A DNA stretch of 16,549 nt from an uncultured Alphaproteobacteria bacterium (GCA_937903315.1 CALCZO010000316.1:1-16549), one strand, 5' to 3'; positions 5,026 through 12,033 are shown, counted from the first letter of the stretch. Made by a program: numbers and translations. Notes: generated from the sequence alone by a model not told the origin.

Positions 5026-7359
5026 TCAGATGTCGGCGGCGGTGATCGCCGCCACATCGCAGTCGGGATCGTCGACCACCCGGCCAGCCTGCCGCTCCAG
5101 CACCTGCTCGAACAGCTGGCGCACGGAGCGGCCGTTGCCGAAGTCCTTGCCGCGCGTCTCGTACAGTTCGGTCAGCGTCGCCAGCACAGCGTCGCGCGCC
5201 GCGTCGTTGACCGTGTAGCCCTGCGCCTTGGCCTGCCTGAGGAAGATGTCGAGCATCTCCTCGGGCGTGTAGTCCTCGAAATGGATCATGCGCGAGAAGC
5301 GTGACTTCAGCCCCGGATTGGAGTCGATGAAGCCGCCGATCTCGTCGGTATAGCCGGCGATGATCACCGCCAGCCGCTCGCGCTTGTCTTCCATCTCCTT
5401 GAGCAGGGTGTCGATCGCCTCCTGCCCGAAATCGGTGCCGCCGGCCCCGTTAAGCGTATAGGCCTCGTCGACGAACAGCACGCCGTCGAGCGCTTCCTTG
5501 ACCTTGTCCTTGGTTTTCGCCGCCGTCTGGCCGACATAGCCGGCGACCAGACCGGCCCGGTCGGTTTCCACCACATGGCCGCGCCGCACCAGCCCGAGCG
5601 CGGCATAGATCTCGCCGATCAGCCGCGCCACCGTCGTCTTGCCGGTGCCGGGGTTGCCGGTGAACACCAGATGCAGGCTCATCGGCAGCGGCGACATGCC
5701 CTGTTCGAGGCGGCGCTGGTTGACCCGCGCGACATTGATCAGCTTGCGGACTTCCGCCTTGACGCCGCCAAGGCCGGTCAGCGTGTCGAGCTTGGCCACC
5801 ACATCGTCGATATTGAGCGTCTGGCCGAAGCCCTGATCCGGCACATCGGCTGCACGGAACTTCGACGGATCGGCCGCCGGATGGGCGAACAGGCGCTGCG
5901 CCTGCCGCTCGATCATTTTCTCGAAAAACGCCCGCACCTCGCGGGCATTGCCGAACTGCTCGTCGCGGGTGCGATACATTTCGCCGAGCACGAACTTGAT
6001 CCGCTCGCGCGCATCGTCGCCGACTTCCAGTTGCTGCGCGCCGGCGAGCCCCTCGAAGATCTGCATCAGCTCCGATTGCGTATAGTCCTCGAAATGGATC
6101 ATCCGCGTGAAGCGCGATTTCAAACCCGGATTGGCGTCGATGAACGCCCGCATCTCGTTGCGATAGCCGGCGACGATCACGGTCAGCCGGTCGCGATGGT
6201 CCTCCATTGCCTTCAGCAGCGTGTTGATCGCCTCGATGCCGGTATCCGACGACGATCCCGCCTTGGCAAGCGTATAGGCCTCGTCGATGAACAGCACACC
6301 GTCGAGCGCCTTCTCGATCGCTTCCTTGGTCTTCTTTTCCGTGCCGCCGATATAGCCGTCGACCAGCGTCGACCGGTCGACCTCGACGACATGGCCCGAA
6401 GCGCAGACGCCGAGTTCGCGATAGATCTCGCCGATCAACCGCGCCACCGTGGTCTTGCCGGTGCCCGGATTGCCGGTGAACACCAGATGCGACGACACCG
6501 GAGCGACCGGCAGCCCCTGCGCCCGGCGGCGCTGGTTGGCCAGCATCAGGGCCTTGAGCGAGGCGAGTTCGGATTTTACCTCCGCCAGGCCGATCAACTT
6601 TTCGAGTCGTTCCGCCGCATCGCCAGCGACGGGTGCCGGCGCGGTCGCGACCGGCTGGGCCGCCTGCACCGCCGGCTTGACGGGGCGCACCGGCGTCGGA
6701 ATGGTCGAGCCTTGCGGCACGATGATCTGCGGTGCCTTGGGCTGCGGCGCCACGACCGGCCCGTCCTCGCCGTTGCGGATCCAGTCCGAGCGCGCGATGA
6801 TGGCGTTCAGAACCGTGTCCTGAATGAGATCGGCCACCTTCATCAGATCGGCCGAGGTCATCAGCTTGACCTGCCGGATCACCCGGACGAACGCCTCCGC
6901 CCGTGCCTGCGCGATGCCGTCGCGCGTGAGGTCCAGCCGGAACACGCTCGCCAGTTCATTGAACAGCTGGATATAGACCAGCCGGATGTAGTTCTCGATC
7001 GAAGCGGCGTTGTTGCCCAGTTTGGCCACCCGCTCCTGATAATCGACCATCCGCGCGCGATAGAAATCGAGCCGTTCGATCAGCGCGGTCAGGGTTTTTT
7101 CTGCATCGTTAGGGTCGGATGACAGCAGCGCGGCCAGATCGCCCGGCACGCGGGCGTGCAACTGGCTGATCGTCCAGCCGGGACGATCAACCGGTGCAAC
7201 CGTGCCGATGGTGGCGGGGTAACCGACGAAGGGTTGGGTTCCGGCCACGGGAAAGGCCAGCGCCGGTCCCTCCGGTTCCGGCGAGGGTGCCGCATTGCCC
7301 CTGAGTTTTCCCAATCCGAGATCGAGTCGAAACCGCAATCCTGCCACGCCGAACCTCAT
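5026..7359 (-). CDS. Tandem CbbX/SpoVK-type AAA+ ATPase
   Basis: A 777-residue protein from the ATG at 7359. Residues about 70-200 are a helical N-terminal region with no family I recognise, followed by a Pro/Ala/Val-rich linker (about 200-246). Two CbbX/CfxQ-type AAA+ modules follow: Walker A GNPGTGKTT at 296-304 and 568-576, Walker B VLFIDEAY at 355-362 and VLFVDEAY at 627-634, each with a pore-loop-like GYIGGTEKKT or GYVGQTAAKT and an arginine-bearing NPGLKSRF segment. Both modules keep all catalytic motifs, so both should hydrolyse ATP. CbbX remodels red-type Rubisco and has one module of about 300 residues; nothing here points to a Rubisco context, so the substrate is unknown. An in-frame TTG at 7377 is another possible start; neither has a strong Shine-Dalgarno. 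It is monocistronic and converges on ilvE. Confidence 0.88.
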   Translation of the reverse strand: MRFGVAGLRFRLDLGLGKLRGNAAPSPEPEGPALAFPVAGTQPFVGYPATIGTVAPVDRPGWTISQLHARVPGDLAALLSSDPNDAEKTLTALIERLDFYRARMVDYQERVAKLGNNAASIENYIRLVYIQLFNELASVFRLDLTRDGIAQARAEAFVRVIRQVKLMTSADLMKVADLIQDTVLNAIIARSDWIRNGEDGPVVAPQPKAPQIIVPQGSTIPTPVRPVKPAVQAAQPVATAPAPVAGDAAERLEKLIGLAEVKSELASLKALMLANQRRRAQGLPVAPVSSHLVFTGNPGTGKTTVARLIGEIYRELGVCASGHVVEVDRSTLVDGYIGGTEKKTKEAIEKALDGVLFIDEAYTLAKAGSSSDTGIEAINTLLKAMEDHRDRLTVIVAGYRNEMRAFIDANPGLKSRFTRMIHFEDYTQSELMQIFEGLAGAQQLEVGDDARERIKFVLGEMYRTRDEQFGNAREVRAFFEKMIERQAQRLFAHPAADPSKFRAADVPDQGFGQTLNIDDVVAKLDTLTGLGGVKAEVRKLINVARVNQRRLEQGMSPLPMSLHLVFTGNPGTGKTTVARLIGEIYAALGLVRRGHVVETDRAGLVAGYVGQTAAKTKDKVKEALDGVLFVDEAYTLNGAGGTDFGQEAIDTLLKEMEDKRERLAVIIAGYTDEIGGFIDSNPGLKSRFSRMIHFEDYTPEEMLDIFLRQAKAQGYTVNDAARDAVLATLTELYETRGKDFGNGRSVRQLFEQVLERQAGRVVDDPDCDVAAITAADI
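5273..6489. repeat. Intragenic tandem duplication encoding the two AAA+ modules
   Basis: Blocks around 5605-5673 and 6421-6489 (Walker A region) and around 5273-5331 and 6086-6144 (arginine-finger region) are close to identical at the DNA level. The period is 816 bases in the first pair and 813 in the second, a difference of one codon. This is the DNA trace of the AAA+ module duplication within one gene. Strong purifying selection on ATPase motifs and shared codon bias could also explain part of the similarity. Confidence 0.7.
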
Positions 7360-7513
7360 CCCTGTCCGCACAGTCAACGCGTGACCCTACGGCACCCGCA
7401 CCAAGAAACGCTGAACGGACATGGTTACCGCAACGGCAAGTTGGGTTTGCGTCTCCGCCATTGCCCGTGCGCTGGCGCACAGCCTCCGGCCGCAACATCG
7501 GGCAAGCAGCAAA
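7360..7513. other. Non-coding start of the gap between the AAA+ gene and the M24 gene
   Basis: This is the first part of a 333-base gap (7360-7692). It should hold the minus-strand promoter of the AAA+ gene and perhaps a plus-strand promoter for the candidate RNA that ends at 7639. I see no clear consensus promoter for either. A GC-rich hairpin (GTGCG/CGCAC around 7467-7480) is present. Open frames crossing the gap on both strands show no recognisable domain or Shine-Dalgarno, and I do not call them genes. Confidence 0.5.
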
Positions 7514-7639
7514 GTCCGGTGTGACCCCGGCCTTCGGGCCGGACCGGATCGCGTCGTCCCGGTGCGGGTGCGATTGCCCCCAAGCCCGCGAAGGGTCGAC
7601 CAGCCCTGCCGCCCGAACAGGACGGCAGGGCTTTTCTTT
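7514..7639 (+). ncRNA. Candidate small RNA ending in an intrinsic terminator
   Basis: A textbook plus-strand terminator closes this segment at 7602-7639, but the nearest plus-strand gene upstream (ilvE) ends 2.6 kb earlier and is followed by a minus-strand gene. Some plus-strand transcript must therefore start inside this gap. The segment can fold strongly: GTCCGG (7514-7519) pairs with CCGGAC (7539-7544), or alternatively CCGGCC (7527-7532) pairs with GGCCGG (7537-7542) around a TTCG tetraloop; ATCGC (7548-7552) can pair with GCGAT (7570-7574). I could not match it to tmRNA, SRP RNA, RNase P RNA or a cloverleaf. The 5' end is not determined. It could also be a leader attenuator for the M24 gene that follows at 7693. 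Confidence 0.4.
7602..7639 (+). terminator. Strong rho-independent terminator
   Basis: A perfect stem GCCCTGCCG (7603-7611) / CGGCAGGGC (7623-7631), extended by an A-T pair, encloses an 11-base loop and is followed by TTTTCTTT (7632-7639). The minus strand lacks a matching T-run, so it acts on plus-strand transcripts. It sits 53 bases before the GTG of the M24 gene. Confidence 0.85.
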
Positions 7640-7692
7640 GTCGCCGTTTCGCGGGATATGTCAGCCGGGTCGCACAACCGGGGCAAGACATC

Positions 7693-8844
7693 GTGGCACT
7701 GTATTTTTCTCCCTCGGAATTCCAGCGCCGGCAGCGCGCCGTCCAAACGGCGATGCGCGAGGCCAACGTTGACGCGCTGTTCCTGTTCCAGCAGGAGAGC
7801 ATGTACTGGCTGACCGGCTATGACACCTTCGGCTTCTGCTTTTTCCAGTGCCTCGTCGTCACGGCGGATGGGCACACCGTGCTGCTGACCCGGTCGGCCG
7901 ATCTGCGGCAGGCCCAGCACACCTCCAACATCAAAGACATCCGCATCTGGAAGGACGGCGCGGAAGCCGCTCCGACGCGTGACCTCAAGGCGCTGGCAGC
8001 GGAGCTTGGGCTGGCGCGCAAGCGCATCGGCGTGGAATTCGAGAGCTACGGGCTGGTCGCCGCCAACGGCTTCCGCCTCACCGCAGCCTTTGCCGGCTTT
8101 GCCGATCTGGTTGACGCCTCGCAGCTGATGAACCGGTTGCGCGTCGTCAAATCCGCCGAGGAAATCGCCCACGTCCGCAAGGCCGCGCTGTTGTCCGATT
8201 GCGCCGATCAGGCGGCAATCGCCGCTCTGGCTCCGGGCGCAGACGAGGGCGTCATTCTCGCCGCCCAGCACAACGCCATTTTCGCCGCCGGCGGTGATTA
8301 TCCGGCCAACGAATTCATCATTGGCTCGGGCCGCGATGCGCTGCTCTGCCGCTACAAGGCGGGGCGGCGCAAACTCGACGCCAACGACCAGATCACGCTC
8401 GAATTCGCCGGCACCTACCGGCATTACCATGCCGCCGCCATGCGGACCCATATCGTCGGCACGCCCCGCCCGCTGCACCGCCGCTACCATGCCGTGGCGA
8501 TGGAAGCACTGGCTGCCTGCGAGGAGGCGATGCGCCCCGGCCGCACGGCGGGTGATGTGTTTACCGCACACGCCCGGGTGCTCGATGCCAATGGGCTGTC
8601 GGGCCACCGGCTCAATGCCTGCGGCTATTCGCTCGGTGCCAAATTCACGCCGAGCTGGATGGACTGGCCGATGTTCTACGAGAACAATCCGTGGGTGCTG
8701 GAACCGGGCATGGTGCTGTTCGCGCACATGATTTTGATGGATTCGGACAGCGAGACCGCGATGTGTCTGGGCCGGACCTCGCTGGTCACCTCCGGCGCTG
8801 CCGAACCGCTCAATCTCGCCGATCTTGACCTTGTCGTTCGTTGA
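7693..8844 (+). CDS. M24-fold (creatinase / aminopeptidase P-like) protein with degenerate metal site
   Basis: A 383-residue protein with the two-domain layout of the M24 'pita-bread' family: a creatinase N-terminal domain (about 8-145) and a C-terminal M24 domain (about 155-375). By alignment in mind with aminopeptidase P, the five metal ligands are mostly replaced: the first Asp is Glu237 (ITLEFAG), the second is Ala248 (YHAAAMRT), the His is Tyr312 (GYSLG), Glu337 is kept (VLEPGM), and the last Glu is Gly360 (MCLGRTSLVT). This excludes normal metallopeptidase activity and recalls creatinase and ectoine hydrolase (DoeA/EutD), which cleave C-N bonds of small molecules. Substrate unknown; no ectoine genes are nearby. 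The start is GTG with a weak GGGG upstream; the next in-frame ATG (residue 21) would remove the first strand. Confidence 0.85.
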   Translation: MALYFSPSEFQRRQRAVQTAMREANVDALFLFQQESMYWLTGYDTFGFCFFQCLVVTADGHTVLLTRSADLRQAQHTSNIKDIRIWKDGAEAAPTRDLKALAAELGLARKRIGVEFESYGLVAANGFRLTAAFAGFADLVDASQLMNRLRVVKSAEEIAHVRKAALLSDCADQAAIAALAPGADEGVILAAQHNAIFAAGGDYPANEFIIGSGRDALLCRYKAGRRKLDANDQITLEFAGTYRHYHAAAMRTHIVGTPRPLHRRYHAVAMEALAACEEAMRPGRTAGDVFTAHARVLDANGLSGHRLNACGYSLGAKFTPSWMDWPMFYENNPWVLEPGMVLFAHMILMDSDSETAMCLGRTSLVTSGAAEPLNLADLDLVVR

Positions 8845-8855
8845 GGCCGGAAATT

Positions 8856-8880
8856 CGGCAGCACAAGGCTTTTCCTGCCG
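8856..8880 (+). terminator. Weak hairpin after the M24 gene
   Basis: CGGCAG (8856-8861) pairs with CTGCCG (8875-8880) around a 13-base loop, 11 bases after the M24 stop codon. No T-run follows; the T-stretch is inside the loop. It might slow or end transcription before the lipoprotein gene but does not meet the usual rule. Confidence 0.25.
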
Positions 8881-8940
8881 CTGTCTCGGCGGTAAAGAAA
8901 CCATGAAGGCGCGGTTGCGCCCGTTGCGGAGCGTTGGTCG

Positions 8941-9471
8941 ATGCGGATCATGAGTCTGACGTTTTTGGCCCTGCTGGCGGCGATGCTCTCGGGCTGTCAG
9001 GATGCCGGGCTGGACCTGTCCGCCAATGCCTCACGCGTCGTTGTCGGCGCACAGACGCCGGTAGCGATCGACTCGCTCGATGGCATGCCCGATTCGGTCG
9101 CCCCGCGCTTTTCCGCCGCGCTGGCCAGTGCCGCTCAGGCCCGCGACATCCGCTTTGTCGATGCCGCCGGCGGCCCGCGCTTCCGCCTGCGCGGCTATCT
9201 GTCGGCCTATCCGGCCGAGGGCGGCACCGCCCTCGCCTGGGTCTGGGACGTTTATGACAGCACCCTCAAGCGCGCCCGCCGGGTCTCCGGCCAGCATCCC
9301 GTGCGTGCGGCCGGCACCGACCCATGGGGCGGAATCGACGAGAGTGCCTTGCGCATTGCCGCCGCGCGCAGTCTCGACGAGATCGGTCGGTTCCTGATCG
9401 ACTCCGGCCGGCCCGATGCGATGCCGGTCGCCGCCGCCCCCGCGCCGGCCCGCGCCAGTTCGGATCAGTGA
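8941..9471 (+). CDS. Conserved small lipoprotein of unknown function
   Basis: A 176-residue exported lipoprotein. The signal peptide has a hydrophobic core SLTFLALLAAML and a lipobox LSGC with the lipidated Cys19; Gln at +2 predicts transfer to the outer membrane by Lol. The mature part starts with a polar stretch and then a compact alpha/beta region (VPRFSAALASAAQARDIRFV-like helix, FRLRGYLSAYP, LAWVWDVYDS strands) and ends in an Ala/Pro-rich tail. I recall similar lipoproteins next to prs in other Rhizobiales, but no function is known to me. The ATG at 8941 has GGAG (8928-8931) at nine bases; the ATG at 8950 is possible and would leave the lipobox intact. It is 143 bases upstream of prs. 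Confidence 0.8.
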   Translation: MRIMSLTFLALLAAMLSGCQDAGLDLSANASRVVVGAQTPVAIDSLDGMPDSVAPRFSAALASAAQARDIRFVDAAGGPRFRLRGYLSAYPAEGGTALAWVWDVYDSTLKRARRVSGQHPVRAAGTDPWGGIDESALRIAAARSLDEIGRFLIDSGRPDAMPVAAAPAPARASSDQ

Positions 9472-9535
9472 CGGCGCTCCTCAAGGCCTCGTGAACTTTG
9501 CCGGCGAAGATCACAGCCTTTACCGCTGATCCGGG

Positions 9536-9564
9536 TTGAAGCCGGACGCCGCGCACTCTAAGAC
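9536..9564 (+). promoter_or_regulatory. Possible sigma-70 promoter of prs
   Basis: TTGAAG (9536-9541) and TAAGAC (9559-9564) are separated by exactly 17 bases, in the 143-base gap between the lipoprotein and prs. The -35 is a good match to alphaproteobacterial promoters, the -10 is poor. A start near 9571 would give a leader of about 44 bases. The rest of the gap shows nothing else I can name. Confidence 0.35.
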
Positions 9565-9614
9565 AGCCGGCATATCCGCGACGGATCGTGGCCCCGCCTG
9601 CGCAGGAGTTCAGC

Positions 9615-10556
9615 ATGTCGAAGATTCAGCTCGTCACCGGCAATTCCAACCGGCCACTTGCCGACGAGATCGCGGCCCATCTGGCCGAGCCGCTGACCAC
9701 CTGTCAGGTGCGCCGCTTCGCGGATATGGAGATTTTCGTCGAAATTCAGGAAAATGTCCGCGGACGTGACGTGTTCGTGCTGCAATCGACCTCGTTTCCC
9801 GCCAATGATCACCTGATGGAACTGCTCATCATCATCGATGCGCTGCGCCGCTCCTCGGCGCGCCGCATCACGGCGGTGATGCCCTATTTCGGCTATGCCC
9901 GGCAGGATCGCCGCGCGTCTGGCCGCACGCCGATCTCGGCCAAGCTGGTCGCCAACATGATCACCCAGGCCGGTGCCGACCGGGTGTTGACGCTCGATCT
10001 TCACGCCGGCCAGATCCAGGGCTTTTTCGATATTCCGACCGACAATCTCTATGCCGCGCCGGTCATGGTGCGCGATGTCCAGACCCGGATGGACACCAAG
10101 AACGTCATGGTCGTCTCGCCTGACGTCGGCGGCGTCGTCCGCGCCCGCGCGCTCGCCCGCCGCATCGATGCCCCTCTCGCCATTGTCGACAAGCGCCGCG
10201 AGCGGCCCGGCGAAAGCGAGGTGATGAACATCATCGGCGATGTGACAGGGCGGTCCTGCATTCTGGTCGACGACATCGTCGATTCGGGCGGCACGCTGTG
10301 CAATGCCGCCGATGCGCTGCTCGCCAAGGGCGCGCGCGAGGTCTATGCCTACATCACCCACGGCGTTCTTTCGGGCGGCGCGGTCGCGCGGATCACCGCC
10401 TCGCATCTCAAGGAACTGGTGATCACCGATTCCATCCAGCCGACCGAGGCGGTGCGCGTCGCTCCCAACATCCGCGTGCTGCCGATCGCCGGCCTGATCG
10501 GCGATGCCATCGCCCGCACGGCGCATGAGGAATCGGTCTCAAGCCTGTTCGATTGA
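9615..10556 (+). CDS. prs: Ribose-phosphate pyrophosphokinase (PRPP synthetase)
   Basis: A 313-residue class I PRPP synthetase. It transfers pyrophosphate from ATP to ribose 5-phosphate, giving PRPP for purine, pyrimidine, histidine, tryptophan and NAD synthesis, in the cytosol. Signatures: FADMEIFVEIQENVRGRDVF near 35-54, the ATP-binding PYFGYARQDRR (90-100), His130 in LDLHAGQIQGFF, the flexible catalytic loop with DKRRERPGE (192-200), and the PRPP loop VDDIVDSGGT (218-227). Length is usual. The ATG at 9615 has AGGAG (9604-9608) at six bases; an in-frame GTG at 9588 would add nine non-conserved residues. It is followed by its own terminator and then rplY, an order common in this group. Confidence 0.97.
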   Translation: MSKIQLVTGNSNRPLADEIAAHLAEPLTTCQVRRFADMEIFVEIQENVRGRDVFVLQSTSFPANDHLMELLIIIDALRRSSARRITAVMPYFGYARQDRRASGRTPISAKLVANMITQAGADRVLTLDLHAGQIQGFFDIPTDNLYAAPVMVRDVQTRMDTKNVMVVSPDVGGVVRARALARRIDAPLAIVDKRRERPGESEVMNIIGDVTGRSCILVDDIVDSGGTLCNAADALLAKGAREVYAYITHGVLSGGAVARITASHLKELVITDSIQPTEAVRVAPNIRVLPIAGLIGDAIARTAHEESVSSLFD

Positions 10557-10560
10557 CACG

Positions 10561-10593
10561 GCCCGTCTGCACACTTGAGCGGACCGGGCTTTT
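10561..10593 (+). terminator. Rho-independent terminator of prs
   Basis: GCCCGTCTGC (10561-10570) pairs with GCGGA, a bulged C, and CGGGC (10579-10589), giving ten pairs with one G-U around an 8-base loop. TTTT (10590-10593) and a further pyrimidine-rich stretch follow. It starts four bases after the prs stop codon and separates prs from rplY. Confidence 0.75.
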
Positions 10594-10633
10594 CCTCTAA
10601 GGGAAACGCCAACCTGGCCAGACACCCCTGGAG

Positions 10634-10652
10634 GCACCGGGCCCGGCGGTGC
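10634..10652 (+). promoter_or_regulatory. Leader hairpin upstream of rplY
   Basis: GCACCG (10634-10639) and CGGTGC (10647-10652) form a perfect 6-bp stem with a 7-base loop, 61 bases before the L25 start and after the prs terminator. It may lie in the rplY leader. No T-run follows, so it is not a terminator. A link to autoregulation by L25, as known for some other ribosomal proteins, is only a possibility. Confidence 0.25.
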
Positions 10653-10713
10653 GGAAGTTTGCGCAAGCAATCAGATCCCCATCGCCGCATCAAGAAACCG
10701 AAGGATTTGAAGA

Positions 10714-11355
10714 ATGTCCAACGTCAAGCACCTTGCGGCCACGCGCCGCGAGAAGGTCGGCAAGGGGGCCGCCCGGGCTGTTCGTAACGAGGGCCGCGTT
10801 CCGGCCGTCGTCTACGGATCGGGCCAGGCGCCGCTGTCGATTTCCCTCGATTTCACAGCCGCCAACCGGCTCATCTACGCCGGCCACTTCCTCACCACGG
10901 TGTTCGAGATCGACGTCGAGGGCGAGAAGGTTCGCGCCATTCCGCGCGATTACCAGCTCGATCCGGTCAGGGACCGTCCGGTCCATATCGATTTCATGCG
11001 CCTTGGCGTCGGCACGCGTGTTTGGGTTGATGTGCCGGTGCACTTCTCCAACCACGAAGCCTCTCCGGGCCTCAAGCGCGGTGGCGCGCTCAACATCGTC
11101 GCCCACTCGGTCGAGCTGCATGTTCTGGCCGATGCGATCCCCGAATTCCTGATGGCGGACCTCACGGGCCTCGACCTCAACGATTCGGTCCATCTGCGCG
11201 ACATCACGCTGCCCGAAGGTGCCCGGACGACCGAGGATATGGCCTCGACCGTGGCCACCATCTCGCCGCCGTCGGGCTTCAACGAGCAGGAGGCAGCGCC
11301 CGCTGCCGGCGCCGCTGCTCCGGCTGCCAAGGCTGCTCCGGCCGCCAAGAAGTAA
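10714..11355 (+). CDS. rplY: 50S ribosomal protein L25, long CTC form
   Basis: A 213-residue protein that binds 5S rRNA in the large subunit. The N-terminal L25 domain (about 1-92) shows LAATRREKVGKGAARAVRNEGRVPAVVYG, and the strongly conserved RDYQLDPVRDRPVHIDFMRL follows at about 78-97. The C-terminal CTC domain (about 98-188) includes GLKRGGALNIVAHSVEL and LNDSVHLRDITLPEG. The last 25 residues are an Ala/Lys-rich tail, probably disordered. Length is that of the CTC version, named from the Bacillus general-stress protein, rather than the 94-residue E. coli form. AAGGA (10701-10705) lies eight bases before the ATG. It is bounded by terminators on both sides. Confidence 0.97.
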   Translation: MSNVKHLAATRREKVGKGAARAVRNEGRVPAVVYGSGQAPLSISLDFTAANRLIYAGHFLTTVFEIDVEGEKVRAIPRDYQLDPVRDRPVHIDFMRLGVGTRVWVDVPVHFSNHEASPGLKRGGALNIVAHSVELHVLADAIPEFLMADLTGLDLNDSVHLRDITLPEGARTTEDMASTVATISPPSGFNEQEAAPAAGAAAPAAKAAPAAKK

Positions 11356-11379
11356 TCATCGGCTGCAAGGCTGGTTCTG

Positions 11380-11408
11380 CCGCCCGCCCCCAAAGGGCGG
11401 GCGGTTTT
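11380..11408 (+). terminator. Strong rho-independent terminator between rplY and pth
   Basis: A perfect 10-bp GC stem CCGCCCGCCC (11380-11389) / GGGCGGGCGG (11395-11404) with a 5-base loop is followed by TTTT (11405-11408). It starts 24 bases after the rplY stop. Only 19 bases separate the T-run from the pth start codon, so pth cannot have a full promoter downstream of it. Confidence 0.88.
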
Positions 11409-11427
11409 CGTTCGAGGAGGCAGGGAC

Positions 11428-12033
11428 TTGAAACTGTTCGTCGGTCTCGGCAATCCCGGCGCACGCTATGCCGGCAACCGCCACAACATCGGCTTCATGG
11501 CCCTGGAGGCCATTGCCCGGCGCCATTCCGCGGGCCCGTTCCGCGCCCGGTTTCAGGGCGAGGCAGCCGACGCGGTGATCGGCGGCGAAAAGGTGCTCTT
11601 GCTCAGGCCCCTCACCTACATGAACGAAAGCGGTCGTTCGGTCGCCGAAGCCATGCGGTTTTTCCGCATCGACCTTGCCGATACCGTCGTCTTTCACGAT
11701 GAACTCGATCTTCCGCCCGCGCGGCTGCGCGTCAAATGCGGCGGCGGCAATGCCGGCCACAACGGCCTGCGCTCGATCACCGCCCATTGCGGCAACGAGT
11801 ATCGCCGCGTCCGGCTCGGCATCGGCCATCCGGGCGACAAGAGCCAGGTCCACCCTTATGTGCTGAGCGATTTCGCGAAAGCCGAAGCGGGCTGGGTCGC
11901 CGATCTCTGCGCGGCCGTCGCCGATCATGCCGACCTGCTGGCCAGGGCGGACGACGCCTCGTTTCAGAACCGCATCCATCTGGCGATGGACGCGCGCGGC
12001 CATTCGGACGTCCGCCGCATCGGCGAGGCCTGA
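11428..12033 (+). CDS. pth: Peptidyl-tRNA hydrolase
   Basis: A 201-residue monomeric cytosolic enzyme that frees tRNA from peptidyl-tRNAs dropped by ribosomes. The N-terminus MKLFVGLGNPGARYAGNRHNIG is the family signature. Catalytic His19, Asn66 in TYMNESG, the Asp in FHDELDLPP (about 91) and Asn112 in GHNGLRS are all present. The start is TTG: the conserved MKLFVGLGNPG begins exactly there, with Shine-Dalgarno GAGGAGG (11414-11420) seven bases upstream and no ATG nearby. The TTG may hold expression low. It lies just after the rplY terminator, so it probably depends on readthrough or on a promoter inside rplY. Its stop codon abuts the stop of the convergent antiporter gene with no base between. 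Confidence 0.97.
   Translation: MKLFVGLGNPGARYAGNRHNIGFMALEAIARRHSAGPFRARFQGEAADAVIGGEKVLLLRPLTYMNESGRSVAEAMRFFRIDLADTVVFHDELDLPPARLRVKCGGGNAGHNGLRSITAHCGNEYRRVRLGIGHPGDKSQVHPYVLSDFAKAEAGWVADLCAAVADHADLLARADDASFQNRIHLAMDARGHSDVRRIGEA

Noticed and set aside
5575..7122. A 515-codon plus-strand frame opposite the AAA+ gene.
   Set aside because: His/Arg/Leu-rich with no recognisable domain; the minus strand carries both AAA+ modules.
7561..7590. A tRNA-like T-arm on the plus strand (GGGTGCGATTGCCC), with flanking sequence whose translation looks like that of a tRNA 3' end.
   Set aside because: The T-loop has G in place of the conserved T55 and the stem closing pair is broken. No complementary acceptor 5' half, D-arm or anticodon stem could be found upstream, and no CCA end. 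It may be a remnant, but I cannot support a tRNA.
7387..8904. A 505-codon minus-strand frame opposite the M24 gene, crossing the 7360-7692 gap.
   Set aside because: Its residues over 7693-8844 are the antisense of a conserved M24 fold and show no domain of their own.
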